Origin: Thysanoteuthis rhombus
Taxonomy: Eukaryota; Mollusca; Cephalopoda; Oegopsida; Thysanoteuthidae
DNA length: 64,000 nt
NCBI GenBank assembly: GCA_963457665.1
Contig: OY735202.1
Span: forward strand, 49,960,781 to 50,024,780
Reading direction: 5' to 3'
In this document: piece by piece, positions 1 through 11,261 of the stretch
How the letters are laid out: every line of letters starts with the position of its first letter
How positions within the stretch are numbered: the stretch's first letter is position 1
The notes under the pieces: generated by a model
What the model saw: only the letters and a program-made list of their open reading frames with translations
Database searches by the model: none
What the model was told of the DNA's origin: nothing
Translations under genes and position numbers: made by a program

Positions 1-571
1 AAACAGTACTAAATATACTTTCGAAATTGTGAGTCAATATTCCGTAATCTATTAATAATTTTACCTGATGAACTTTTGAATATGCAAATAATTTATTTTC
101 AATTCTGTCGTTTGCCAAAGAGTAATGAGTCCGATCCTCATTAGGTGTCCAACTTTTGTGGTCAAATGGCGAACTACATGACGATTACGATAATATCTGA
201 AGGTTGATTCAACTGACGGTTGCTTACGTGATTAAAAAAAATCATCTGATGTCTAGTGCAAAGTTATTCTGACCTTTTTTCAGACATCACAAAAAGTCAA
301 AGGTAGACAAAATTTCGCAAAATAAATATTGATATAGAATTACCTAAAGGGTCAAATGTTCATTTGTCAAAGTTGAATATACGCCGTAAACATTTTGGTT
401 TTCTATGATAAAACATAATATCCATAAAATTTTTACGACACGGAATACAATCTCTTGTCTTGGGTCGAGTCGTGGAGTGATGGTTAACAAGCTAGTCGTG
501 GAAGCCATTGCTAATGTGTTCGATTATCACTGAGCATTCCGTTATTACGCACTTGAGCCAAAACAAGCTAA
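1..571. other. No recognisable feature
   Basis: AT-rich sequence on both strands with only short open frames and no tandem repeat or transposon motif that I recognise. Confidence 0.5.
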
Positions 572-890
572 GCTTAGTCATCATCATCATAATCATGATC
601 ATCTTCATCAGCCTTATAGGGTTCGTCGATGGACGCAGACCTTCCAAAGGATTCACCAGACCTCTATCATGTGCGTCCCAAAGCAAATACTTTCCAAATT
701 CGCCTAGTTCGTTACACCATCTTATTTTTCTATCCGCTACAGTTTTGATGTTTAATGTCGAGCATGATTCTTTCCCGTACATGTTGCATAGTTCTCAGTT
801 AGAGGGTCAATTTTTTGGTCAGGTTCTATGTTTCAACTACTCAGGTGACTATTGGGAGGAAGCATTGGTGGTATGCCTTTATTTTTAAGA
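572..890 (-). mobile_element. RTE-like non-LTR retrotransposon, 3' end fragment
   Basis: On the minus strand this reads RKIRWCNELGEFGKYLL followed by WDAHDRGLVNPLEG, matching the C-terminal RWRDELDKFRKYW / RDAHDREVW block shared by the other copies in the window. It ends at low coordinates in an imperfect (ATG)n tail. About 200 bp appear to be deleted between the upstream part (around 770-890) and the RWRDEL block. It is a dead 5'-truncated copy. The plus-strand open frame over the same bases is a shadow. Confidence 0.75.
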
Positions 891-2582
891 CTATTGGGAT
901 TTACTTGTTCTTGAAGTTTGAGCTTGCTTTCAAATACGTTCAATATTTTGTCTATGATGATGAATATTTTCATGTTATTGATAATAACCAATGGAAGATT
1001 GTCAGATTTTTTTTCCAAATTTTTTTGTTTGTATATTTGTACGTTTGTAAAGTATCCAAATTCGAAATATCCGTTTCAACGAACAGGGAGAAGGTTTTTA
1101 ATGACGATTAAAAACTACGGGAACCAATTTTTTTAAAAATTGGGAGACAAAGCCTCCTTCATCAATGTACAGCCCACAGGCCAGGTTCCCTTCACTGTCA
1201 ATTTGTCAGGGTAAAACTGTCCATTTTCCAAATCTAATTGTGAAAAGAAAATTGTTATCGTAGTCACTAGCTTTCAGCAAGAATCAGGACCGGCCTGTCC
1301 ATTGGGCGAACCTTAGGCAGAATGCATATGCCCAAGGAGCGCTCTCCAAACTGGAAAAATAGTCAGAATAAAACCGGAGGCGGAGAACCCTTGCGCAAGT
1401 TTCAAGTTTCGCCTGGAGTGCACGAAACCCTTCCACCTTCTCTGATATGGAAGTAAAGCAACTGCTTGGATGGTGATGGAGATGAGATCACTATTGATAT
1501 AACAACTGAAGAATTTAAGTCAGAGATTATTGATGTCTCTCTAAACCAGTACTCTTCAAACTTAACCCTTTTTTGATAATTAAATTTTCTTGGGAACCCC
1601 TAAAAAACCCAACTTTCCCCTTGACAATTGTATGTAAGTATTAGATTTTGGACTTTTTAATGGAATTATTCGAATGTGCAACAACCGGAATAGAAAATAC
1701 ACACGCGAATGAAAAAATAAGACCGAAACTTACAGAGGAAAAATGGACAAATGAATGATTACTTACTGTACAGCGTCCGTTTCACGTAAATAATCAAGAT
1801 GTTTTTAATTGAAAAGGCAAAATGTAGTTAATTTTTTCTTATATAAAAGGTACTATTCCTGTCAAAGAAATAGAAGGTATGTAAAAGCCATGAAGGCTTG
1901 GTGGAGTTCCTTGAAAGGACGTGCAGATCTTTGGTGTTCCACGGAACACAGTTTGGATACCGTAACTCTAAACTGAATGTGAAGAATATTTTTACCCGAC
2001 TGTAATCAAATGTAGCAGTTAATTGGTAATTCGACTCGAAGATGTGGAAAGCAGTCAAAAGAAAATTCGTCTGAAGTTGCATACGACAGTGAAAGGATTG
2101 AAAGGCAAATAAAGTTATAGTGTTCAAAGCCTAAAATGAGAAATTATTGACGTTTCTTTCCTTTAATAAATCTATGATATTTAAATACGCACATACATAT
2201 ACATGCTTAGCTCGATAGGCAGACACATGCATACAAATCAATTACTTCTTTCTGCCTTTCCTTCCTTCTTCCCTTCCTTTCATTTCTTATACGTTGGTCT
2301 AAGCCTTTTCTTAATCATCTCTACATGAGAGTTGTCACACCGTCCGTTTATCTCTCAAACCAAAGAAATCACTTATACATGAGTGCATTCCAACCAAATT
2401 TGGCATGCATGTACAATGGATCTAGGAGAAGGTTTAAAAAAAATAAAAAGTATTGAGAAAAAGTTTTGAACGTCAAACTGGGCCCTTATTTTCCATTCAA
2501 TATACATATGCACGTATACATATCCATTTATTTTATATGCATTTATATAATTCTTTGAAACGTGAAATCATTAAGCAAAACT
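891..2582. other. No recognised gene; weak open frames only
   Basis: The longest frame that is not a repeat shadow is a 99-codon minus-strand frame at 1828-2127 with no recognisable domain. A short CTTCC-rich pyrimidine run lies near 2250-2290. Around 2370-2410 the text resembles the body of an interspersed repeat, but I cannot name it. Confidence 0.4.
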
Positions 2583-2745
2583 TTTTACACCCATGTATGG
2601 GGTCAAAAGTATAAGGAAACTTTTTCCCCTCTCAAAGGGTCAAAAGTGAAAAGAAACTTTTCCCCTTCGAGGGGTTAAAATGAATTGGAAATTTCCCTCT
2701 TTGAGGGGTTAATAGCGTAAAGAAACCTTTTTACTAGTCCAAAAA
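2583..2745 (+). repeat. Minisatellite-like repeat M, copy 1
   Basis: Four degenerate units of about 40 bp, each with a GGGGTCAAAAGT start and a GGAAACTTTTCCCC-like core. A related array lies in opposite orientation at 57535-57655. The core is partly self-complementary. Confidence 0.65.
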
Positions 2746-4187
2746 GTTTTAATTCGTTTCCACTCTTTGAATATTCTATTTGAACAGTATGCAGTACGGA
2801 ATTCTGCTGCTATATTTTGTGAACGGTGCCTTTTGTGAGTCGTGGATTAAAACTTAAAACTCGTCTTTAGACTCTTGTGATTGAAAGAAAAAATATGAAT
2901 CGAAGCTAGAAGGAACAAACAACACCAATAATAATCGTGAGTTACGATGAATATACAATTGAAACACTAATTAAAAGAGTATCAGTATATATCAGATGCA
3001 ATTTAAAAATCTGATTTAGTATAACTCACTTCGATGCTGCTTTCATTGGTTCCTGCCAGATGTCAAGTCCTTTCCTATTTATAGAATTTCTGTTAGGAAC
3101 ATTTGCAAATGCTAATTATTGCAAAGCTTAATCATAATCATTCACCATTAATAATCATAGTATTGTCACTTGGACTAACGGAGCTAAGTGCAGCCAGGTC
3201 AAAGATTAATTCCTGTTTATTTCTCTTATTTTTCCAATAAGAAAACTCATTGAAAATACTCTGTAATTAGCAGTTAATAGACAATGAATTATATCACTCG
3301 GTCAGGCATTCTTATCAATTTGGCGGTATGATACACCCAAAGTTCCGTCACCATGTGCCAATGCTTTATTATGGTAGCAAAAATACAATGACACATGTAA
3401 AAAATTGTATCATTATAATATAGGTGCAAAACCATGAGATGGAAGACAATCAGATAAAATCTTTTTTTTTCAACATTGATTTGAATATGATAGTTATTTA
3501 GTGCTAAACAAAGCTTTAAATCAAATTCACACTCTATTCATGAACTGGCATAATCTACCAAACATGAATATATGAATTAAACATATGATAAACCAATTCT
3601 GTCAGAAACGCCTACTTTAATTCCTGACGAGTCACCAACCTTTTGTATTCAAATTTTTAATGTGCAACATACATAAAGAATGGAGAAACACTCTCAAACA
3701 AACTCCAAGTAAAGAATTCCCGAAATTAGCAAGAAATCATATTATATTTTTCTCACCTGCCAGAAATATTCAATTTAGTGCAAAGAATGACTAAGGCTTG
3801 ACATACAAGAGGTGCAGTTGCAGTAACGTCAGTTGGCATCAATGAGGAATGCTGAAACCTTGTCTATATATAACAGGTTCAAATGTGTTTGGTAATCAAA
3901 TGCATGCGTGATTATTGTATTTTCCCCTACCGTCAGAATTTACAGCGTGTCTATTTATGCAAGTAGGGTGATCGATACGTTTTGACTTATTTCTTTAATA
4001 AATCCCAACCGTGATATTATGGGTAATATGAACAGGTAGCATGTAAACGATTTCCCAGCGACTGGGTATCTTCGACTTTGACAAAACTTTTGCACACCAT
4101 GTCTCCTACAGCCGATGGAGTTGTGTCCTTGTAGAGCAGGATTTTTCAAACTGTGTCTCCGATAATCTCAAGGCGTGTCGTGAAATT
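2746..4187. other. No recognised feature
   Basis: AT-rich, apparently single-copy within the window. No open frame with a recognisable product. Contains an A/T-rich stretch near 3400-3600 and nothing else I can support. Confidence 0.4.

Positions 4188-4271
<84 letters not shown>
4188..4271. repeat. (CA)n(TA)n compound microsatellite
   Basis: About 19 bp of (CA)n run directly into about 65 bp of (TA)n. Poly-HT and poly-IY open frames over it on both strands are artefacts. Confidence 0.97.
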
Positions 4272-4273
<2 letters not shown>

Positions 4274-4633
4274 TCCAGATGATGCGTTTCCTACATCAGT
4301 TGAAGTGCTGGAATGACGAAAATATATTGAGCTTGGCAAACAAAACTTGAGCAATTTATCGCCTATGCAAAACGTTCAGAACAGTCTGTCGTAAAGTCTA
4401 TAACATTAAGAGACAAGGAAAATATAGAAGAAATCCCATACTCAGTCGTTAGCACATGCATGATATCCATTATCTGTAAGAGAAATATTTTTAAATAGAC
4501 TTCAGATAGATTATTTCTATAAAAAAAAACAACGTGTGTGCCACATTTGATATTCCTTAAGAAAAATGGCGCCTGTACTTTTAACAGATTTTTTCTAAGC
4601 AGACGGTACACCCAAATTACTTATGAAATATGA

Positions 4634-4634
<1 letters not shown>

Positions 4635-4706
<72 letters not shown>
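4635..4706. repeat. (CA)n(TA)n compound microsatellite
   Basis: About 46 bp of (CA)n followed by about 26 bp of (TA)n. Confidence 0.97.
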
Positions 4707-5434
4707 CATTTTATATAAATGAATTATTACGAATGGATTTTTAGCAGGGGGTGTCCATATTGACTGACAAGTTTGGTAAGTCTTCCATACAGCAATGTGA
4801 GTTCATTTTTTTAACCTCCTTGATCGATTCTGAACAAGATTTTAGAAGGATAAAAAAACAAAACCTTGCCTTTTCCTTAACAATTCAATTCTATTAAAAA
4901 GTAAATTTTCCTGAAATTTAGCATCCAGAACTAAATGCACACCTTGTTATGTCGATTGCAAAAAATGGTTCTTCTTACGCAATGTACCTGTTTTTAACTC
5001 AAAATGTCTGCTTGTTCAAATACTTATGACAAATGCTGCATATATATGTATATATTTATAGGTTGCGTAATCGTGGAGTTTTGAATTACTTTTCGATGCT
5101 TGGGTGCCAGGATCATTAGTAATGATATTTTATTCTAGTATGAGAAAAACTTGAGAAAGAAATGTTCGTAGTGGCAAAGTGAGTAAACTAGTCTTGATAC
5201 TTACGTCACATGTTATTAGGTCAAGAAACAACGTTGGCTAGACGCATCTTAAGAGAAGTGTAAAGGCATTAAGAGTTGCCACTTAGACTGGCTGGCACTT
5301 TGATTCAAAGTGCATTAACAGCCACAAAGCAAAGCCAAAAAAAAAAGACAGTAAAATGTATGAAATAGATGATCTAAGTCTTGGATGAGGTATTATTTTT
5401 AAACCCCAAAATAGTGAATTTTCTCTGTTAGTAA
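4707..5434. other. No recognised feature
   Basis: AT-rich unique-looking sequence with a short TATA run at 5040-5060. No gene evidence. Confidence 0.4.
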
Positions 5435-5850
5435 CCGTCAAACAAAACTGTCACCAAAACTGTTTAGATAGATGTCTTCAGTTTTCAAGCGAGTCTGTCT
5501 GTCTGGCTGGCTGACTGGCTATGTATGCAGCTTATAGGCTGCAGTAAATAGGCTCAAAGGCAGCAAAATTCAACATTTATTCCTTATCATGCCCAGAAAA
5601 TGTTTATTTCATGTTTATTTGAAATCTCCACCAAAATAGTGGATGGTTCTCGGCAGCATTCACGCTTTTTCCTTTTGAATTCGATCTTTTTTAGTGATCA
5701 CACCCCAACAAAATACGAAGGAGGTAATTAATTCATCGATAATCCCCTTTTCAAATTATCTAATTTATCACCCTAAACATGGTATGTTGCAAATATACAT
5801 TGTTCACGTAATGGTTTCTATTGAGTGACTAACCAGACCTGTTTTCTAAA
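5435..5850 (+). repeat. Unclassified dispersed repeat U, copy 1
   Basis: U is my label. The 5' part carries AAAACTGTCACCAAAACTGT, a TCTGGCTGGCTGACTGGCTA stretch and TTATTCCTTATCATGCCCAG. The middle has GTGATCACACCCCAAC and the 3' end has TCTATTGAGTGACTAACCAG followed by T/A-rich sequence. The same ordered blocks recur at 17.8, 38.1 and 52.9 kb (+) and at 31.7, 43.0 and 44.0 kb (-). No coding potential and no clear terminal inverted repeats. It could be a SINE, a MITE or the non-coding part of a larger element. Confidence 0.6.
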
Positions 5851-6176
5851 ATCTTTTCTCCAAGTTCTGTCATATTTTGAAGATGCAATCTTTTGTACTA
5901 AAAATTTGTATTAACGTTTGTTACATCGTTCCTGTATGTAGTACGAGTTGCATCTAAAGATGTCAATCAAAATCCTGAGTAGCTTCTTATTTTATAAACT
6001 AGCTATTTATGTAATCCTAGATATTACCGGTAGGATTTATCAAAGAAAAAAATCGTGTATACTAGTTATCAATAAAATCGTAAATTGGACACTGAAGACA
6101 CGAAGGCTACACATTTACGTAGATTTGAGGATCGTTTTTATCTGCTCGATAATTAGGCGATTCATCGATTTTGTTT
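5851..6176. other. No recognised feature
   Basis: AT-rich. It forms the first part of a 164-codon plus-strand frame (5948-6442) that then runs through the CT/CA tract. I do not consider that frame a gene. Confidence 0.4.
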
Positions 6177-6318
6177 CTGTCTGTCTGTCTGTCTCTCTCT
6201 CTTTCTCTCTGTCGCTCATTAACCCAATCACCCATTTTCTCTCTCTTCCTCTATTTCTCACACATATATACTCGCACACACACAAATACTATCTCTCTTT
6301 CTCTCCACCCTCCTACAG
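6177..6318. repeat. Pyrimidine-rich simple repeat
   Basis: (CTGT)n then (CT)n with short CA blocks. Low-complexity sequence that inflates the overlapping plus-strand open frame with Ser/Leu. Confidence 0.85.
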
Positions 6319-7010
6319 TGTCTTTTTTGCCGACGTAGCTTATCTCGACGAATTTAAAGTAAATTCACACACTATTCTTCAAGAATTTAAACAACTTTGC
6401 ATTTTCCTGGATTCCCCGATCTTGCAAACTGATTTTAACTAAATCTTTTCACCCTGTACAAATTAGTATGTTCAACCCCTTGGTCAGGTAGTTCAAAAAG
6501 ATACATCGGCTTCGCAGAGAGATATTTTGGCACCGTAAGGAAGAATTGATTATTACGAGTTCTGAAATTTCCTACAAAGAACACCAGATGTGACAGGTAT
6601 AGGAATTAGATCAACGTACACCAGCAGATCAAATAAACAGTTCCATCTATCAATTCAGAAAGGTTACGGAGTGCGACAAACATCCGAAGAAAGCCGGAGA
6701 ATACAGAATTGTGATGAAGATAACAAAGTGGGGGAAACTAGTCCAAATAAATCAATGTATCATAGCACCAATAAATCGTCTCAGAACTTCAAGCATTCAA
6801 GCTGTGCGCGTCTCAAATTCTGTTGAGTTAGTACTACTTTTCGATAAAACAACGTTATCGCCAACATTGGAAAAACAGATTCATAAAAGATAGAATTTCG
6901 GTGTCACCGCAGAAGTGTAAAAGATATTGCCAACAATCTGATATACTGTATGTACCGGTGTATAAATCAACATTTTATGCATAAAGAATTTCCACTAATG
7001 AATCACATTT
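6319..7010. other. No recognised gene
   Basis: Two short overlapping plus-strand frames (6590-6826, 6711-6893) are polar and without motif. No repeat family identified. Confidence 0.4.
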
Positions 7011-7263
7011 GTTTAGACCAAAGCTTTCCGAACGTTTTCTCATTAGCGGCACACTTTTTATGAATGATTTTTTTTGGCAAAATATTGCTCAATTTTTTTT
7101 TTTTAATCAAGCTAAATATATAATGCGATCTCAGTAGCTCAACTGACTCGGCAAAGTATCTTTTGAAAGATATACAAAATTGTACTTAATTTTGTGACCA
7201 TCTAGATATTATCTATGAAACACCTAAGTGTCACAACACAGTTTAGAAAGCCCTGGTTTAGAC
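7011..7263. mobile_element. hAT-type MITE with 8-bp target duplication
   Basis: A 237-bp element (7019-7255) is flanked by identical 8-bp duplications GTTTAGAC at 7011-7018 and 7256-7263. Its ends are imperfect inverted repeats: CAAAGCTTTCCGAACG on the left and, as reverse complement, CAGGGCTTTCTAAACTG on the right. An 8-bp target duplication and a CAGGG-type start are typical of the hAT superfamily. There is no transposase, so it is non-autonomous. The preserved target duplication suggests a simple, not very old insertion. Confidence 0.8.
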
Positions 7264-8009
7264 CCTCTGAACTTATTCTAGAGTGTTGACTGATCCAGTA
7301 GATATCGGATTAAACTTGAAAGAGACTTTAGTTCAATCTACGGTATACTCCACGCATCAATTTACTAGATTTCTTAACAAATTTCTCTTCTGAGATAGAA
7401 CAAGATTTTGCTAAGTAAGATATTTTCTTTGTTTTATACTTGTACTCTTCACTAACCATGACGTTATCTCGTTCTTTCACTGACAAAAAATATTATCAAA
7501 AGAGTTAACAAAATCAAGATTGCCTTTTCATGATAATTCAGTTCCATACATATGCAGTGATTACAAGAATCTTTGAGGCCATATTTGAAAAATGCAAGCG
7601 TCAAAACTGTGCACAATTGCCACTCTTTTAAATCACTGTTACTTTGTGTTGATAAAAAAAGAAGCGAAGATGTCAGAGTTAAAATAGCAATCAATCTTTC
7701 AAAATAAAGCATAAATTACAAAGCTTGCTTAGAAAGTGTGATGCATAAAACTTAGAAGATAAAGCATAAGGCAAAAAAGTATAAAATATAAATTGAAATT
7801 TATTAACGTAAAACCTAAAGTACAAATCAGAAGACATAAAACGAAAAAGATAAAACATTTATCGTGGAACATTGAATAGAAAGTACTTAAAACGTACAAG
7901 ATTGACTGTAAAAGTGTACAAAACATAAAGGCATAAAAATCAGATGAAATGCAAAGCGTAAGACAACTACTTTTCTGAGGGCTCTCTAACATCTGCAAGT
8001 GAAGGGGGG
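7264..8009. other. No recognised gene; degenerate AAAC/ATAAA-rich stretch
   Basis: From about 7735 to 7960 the sequence repeats loose ATAAAAC/GATAAAAC-like words and may be an eroded minisatellite. Two minus-strand hydrophobic frames (7464-7712, 7729-7998) arise from this composition and have no recognisable domain. Confidence 0.4.
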
Positions 8010-8395
8010 GCCTCTTTTAACGTCCCAAGATTCTTTCCCATGATTCATTAGACCTCTTGACCGTGGGTGTCGCAGCGCTAATATCCCCGGAACATGTCTA
8101 AGCTCATTTTCTAATGGACACGATTTCGCATATGATCTGCGTTGTTAGTCGAGATGTCAATCGATTATCTAAATTCTTGTGACATGGCCTGTTCATTGTC
8201 ATTTGAGTTTTATCATGATTTTTATGATAAATCTAACCTGTTTTTCTCTAATACACGATGCTGTCTTGTGATCTCGCCACGTGATGTTAAACACGATTAC
8301 CATCAGTGCACCTAACAATGTTTTGATTAGGTTTTATATTTCAGCTACAAAGGCGACTATTGGGATGCTGCATTGGTTATAGACTCTTCTTTTCA
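8010..8395 (-). mobile_element. RTE-like 3' end fragment
   Basis: Reverse complement of the family body: TTAACGTCC, TGGGTGTCGC, GACATGGCCTGTTCATTG and the terminal GGCGACTATTGGGATGC block line up in order with the copies at 0.6, 18.7 and 22.1 kb. Frames are broken and the ATG tail has been lost. Confidence 0.7.
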
Positions 8396-8935
8396 AAACC
8401 AAGGAGAGCCAACTCATTAATAACTCATTCTGGAACTTGTTCGATAACCTTGTAAAATAAAGTTACAGGTCTTTGGCTCTCCTTTCCTGATCTGTTGCGC
8501 ATTATTTTCCAAGTCAGCCAGTTCCACCCACAGAAAATCGGTGACACAAATGATATTACAATCGTCATCTCGCCTCTCAAAGAAAACCTCTGTGAAGTTT
8601 TCAAAAAGAAAATATTTCAAAGTTTCAAAATTCCACGTTGACAAGTTGATATCCTCCAGAGACTGAAGCAAGTTGAATTTATTTCCTATAAATCTTTATT
8701 TGTCCGCATATACTTCGTTCCAATCCTATTTTCACGCAATGCAATTTATTTGACGTTTGGAACTTGTGTAACAAACCCCGAATGAGTTGACCTATTCGCA
8801 GCCAATTAACTTCATTCGAATTCCTTTGTAAAATTATGCGTGGAATCTTGTACGGATATAAATTAAGAGAAATATCGAATATCACAAAAAAGACGAAATG
8901 TAATTACAGCTAAGGAATAATAATTATCATTATAA
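8396..8935. other. No recognised feature
   Basis: Two 68-84-codon minus-strand frames (8417-8671, 8679-8885) without recognisable motifs. Nothing else supported. Confidence 0.4.
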
Positions 8936-8937
8936 TG

Positions 8938-9004
<67 letters not shown>
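8936..9004. repeat. (AAT)n tract 5' of RLE-1 copy A
   Basis: About 23 AAT units immediately upstream of the 5' truncation point of the retrotransposon. The element family also carries AAT at its 3' end, so this may be the tail of an earlier insertion or an invaded microsatellite. Confidence 0.95.
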
Positions 9005-9027
9005 ATAAATAAATAATAAAAATAACA

Positions 9028-9990
9028 ATGCATAGAGCTTTACACCCTAGAGATGACACAGATAGACTATACGTTAAGAGAAAAGAAAGTGGCAGGGGGC
9101 TCATCAGCATTGAGGATTGTGTCCAGAGAGCTAAAGCCGATCTAGAAAAGTACGTGCAAGCAAACAATGAAGACATCATAAAGAGTGCACGAAACAGCGC
9201 AACAAAAAACAAAGTAGATAACAATGGAACAGCACAGCAAACTAGGAAAGAAAAAATTGTACAGAGAGTTCAAAAGACAGATATAAGATGTGGCAGACGA
9301 CAGATCATGGACGTGGTTACGGAAAGGAAACCTGAAGAGAGAAACGGAATCGCTCATCATGGCAGCTCAAAACAAAAGTATCAGGACTAACTATATAAAA
9401 ACATAAATCGACAAAACACTGACAAACAGCAAGTGCCACCTATGCGTTGAAAGAGATGAGGCAGTAAATCACATAACTAGTGAATGTAGTCATCTCGCTC
9501 AGAAGGAGTATAAGCATAGACACGATAGAATAGCAACAATGATACAATGGGAACTGAGTAAACGAATGGGATTCAACCATGCAGAAAAGTGGTATCAGCA
9601 CGAACCGGAGGCAGCCCTGGAGAATGGCAACCACAAATTACTCTGGGACTTTAACATCAAAACCGACCACCTCATCCAGGCAAGAATACCGGACTTGGTA
9701 ATCGTAGATAAGAAGAGGAAGACCTGCCAAATAGTAGACATGGCTGTACCTGCAGACCATAGAGTAAAGAGGAAAAACTGGGAAAATACCAGGATCTAGC
9801 GAGAGAACTGAAAAAGATGCGGAACATGAAAGCTAGGGTAGTGCCAATCATAGTTGGCGCACTAGGAACTGTCATAAAGACACTGAGGGCGAGGCTGAAG
9901 GAGATCGGGATAGAGGGAAGGATTGAGACTGTACAGACCACAGCACTGCTAGGAACTGCGCGGATACTGAGGAAAGTGCTAGAAATATAA
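9028..9990 (+). pseudogene. RLE-1 pol C-terminus, frameshifted (copy A)
   Basis: Starts at MHRALHPRDDTDRLY in frame, the region following the reverse transcriptase domain. A frameshift lies near 9255-9290, after which the frame carries SWTWLRKGNLKRETESL, then one in-frame stop (TAA near 9400). A CX2CX8HX4C knuckle (CHLC..H..C) is encoded at 9433-9487, followed by KRMGFNHAEKWYQ and the endonuclease signature PDLVIVDKKRKTCQIVDM (from 9689), i.e. PD-X14-D. A second frameshift near 9780 precedes the conserved end VPIIVGALGTV..TALLGTARILRKVLEI and the stop at 9988-9990. The catalytic-looking PD and D are present, but at least two frameshifts and a stop make it a pseudogene. In the family the protein nicks the target and primes reverse transcription. 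Confidence 0.85.
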
Positions 9991-10090
9991 AGACACTAAT
10001 TGTTAACAGTGACCTAACAAAGGAAGGGAAATGAAAGCGGGAATGTGAACCACAGCCCTGGCATGATAGGCGAAGGAGAAAAGAGATGTT

Positions 10091-10160
10091 GGCTGAAGAT
10101 CTGAGGAGACTTATTGTCACTCAGCCTTCAGCGATGACCACTGGGCAACCGGTGTGAAAC
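10091..10160 (+). other. RLE-1 3' UTR structured module 1
   Basis: The outer stem pairs GCTGAAG (10092-10098) with CTTCAGC (10126-10132). It is followed by a hairpin CACTGG-GCAA-CCGGTG at 10139-10154 with a GNRA-type loop. Related to module 2 by tandem duplication, with about 45 nt between them. Confidence 0.75.
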
Positions 10161-10205
10161 TGTAAATCGCAGTATTACTGTGGCCTATGAGAACTAGGAG
10201 AGAAG

Positions 10206-10275
10206 GGCTGGAGACTTGAGGAGACGTGCTGTCACCCAAACTCCAGCGGTTACCACCAGGCAACTGGTGTGAGAT
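10206..10275 (+). other. RLE-1 3' UTR structured module 2
   Basis: The outer stem pairs GCTGGAG (10207-10213) with CTCCAGC (10241-10247), a compensated A-T to G-C change relative to module 1. The hairpin CACCAG-GCAA-CTGGTG at 10254-10269 is perfect. It is followed at once by AAT-type sequence, the element's 3' end. Confidence 0.75.
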
Positions 10276-10284
10276 TGCAAAATA

Positions 10285-10607
10285 ACAACAATAATAACAA
10301 TAATAATAATAATAATAATAATAATAATTGATGATGATGATGATAATCATAATTGAAAATGATAATGATTATTGAAGATAATAATAATTGATGATGATAA
10401 TTATAATGATAATAATACTAATTGAAGATGATGATAATGATTACTGAAGATAATAATTATACTCAGTGATGATGATAATAATAATTGAAGATAATAATGA
10501 TATAAATTCAAGATGGTGATAATAATGCCAATTGAAGATGATGATGATGATAATGATAATTGAAGATAATTATAATAATAATTGAAGATGATAATAGTAA
10601 TTATGAT
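10285..10607. repeat. Degenerate AAT/GAT-rich spacer between RLE-1 copies A and B
   Basis: Imperfect ATAATA and GATGATGAT runs broken by repeated AATTGAAGAT words. It looks like an expanded and eroded tail of copy A, later used as the insertion site for copy B or as its 5' junction. Confidence 0.8.
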
Positions 10608-11256
10608 AATCCAAACGATAAGACCAGACCCAGTAATCGTGGATAAAAAGAGGAGAACCAGACAAATGATAGACATGGCCGTGCCTGCAGACCACTGAGT
10701 AAATAGGAAAGAGAGTGAAAATCTGAAAAACACCAGGACTTGGCAAGAGAACTGAAGATGGTGTGGAACATAGAGGTCAGGGTCGTACCAGTAATATTAG
10801 GTGCACTTGGAACCGTACCAAAGACACTGAAAGCAAGATTGGAGGAAAAGGGGATAAAATGAAGGATCAAGACTGTGCAGACCACAACACTGCTAGGGAC
10901 TGCAGGAATACTGAGGAATACTGCTAGAAATATGAGATCCAAGAACTCAACTGTTAGCAGTGGCCTAAAGACGAGGGTAAAGGAAAGGGAGAAAAGAACT
11001 CAACATTCCCACAAATGGTGGTGTAGGTACAAACCACAATACTGCTGCGATAGGCAAGGGAGAAATGAGAGGAAGGCTGAAGACCTGAGCAGTCTTACTA
11101 TCACCCAGCATTCAGCGATAATCACCAGGCAACTGATATGAAACTGTGAACCACAGCACTGCTGTAGACTGTGGGAGTGTGCAGAGGAGGGCTTGAAATC
11201 TGAGGAGACTTGCTGTCTATCAGTCTCCAGCTATGACCACCAGGCAACTGGTGTAA
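10608..11256 (+). mobile_element. RLE-1 retrotransposon, copy B
   Basis: Truncated inside the endonuclease: it begins at IRPDPVIVDKKRRTRQMID, keeping a PD..D pattern, then has stops and frameshifts before TTTLLGTAGILRN. The 3' UTR has module 1 (11074-11143, hairpin partly decayed, CACCAG-GCAA-CTGATA) and module 2 (11189-11255, perfect hairpin CACCAG-GCAA-CTGGTG at 11238-11253). Same strand as A and C. Confidence 0.85.
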
Positions 11257-11261
11257 ATAAT

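Larger units (their letters stand above)
9022..10290 (+). mobile_element. RLE-type non-LTR retrotransposon, copy A (RLE-1)
   Basis: This 5'-truncated copy contains the C-terminal part of the single ORF followed by a 3' UTR and an AAT-rich tail. The ORF shows the order known for the R2/R4/NeSL group: post-RT region, CCHC knuckle, then restriction-like endonuclease. The 3' UTR (9991-10284) ends in two structured modules. Upstream is (AAT)n and downstream is AAT/GAT-rich DNA leading to copy B in the same orientation. The exact clade within RLE-bearing non-LTR elements cannot be settled without a phylogeny. Confidence 0.85.

Noticed and set aside
5948-6442. 164-codon plus-strand open frame
   Set aside because: Its second half is a CT/CA simple repeat (Ser/Leu/His runs) and no domain is recognisable.
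9872-10120. Minus-strand Ser-rich frames across RLE-1 copies (also 9672-9941, 10601-10942, 11261-11719)
   Set aside because: Antisense shadows of the retrotransposon ORF.
9022-10290. Active, intact RLE retrotransposon
   Set aside because: 5'-truncated, with at least two frameshifts and one in-frame stop. Copies B and C are worse.
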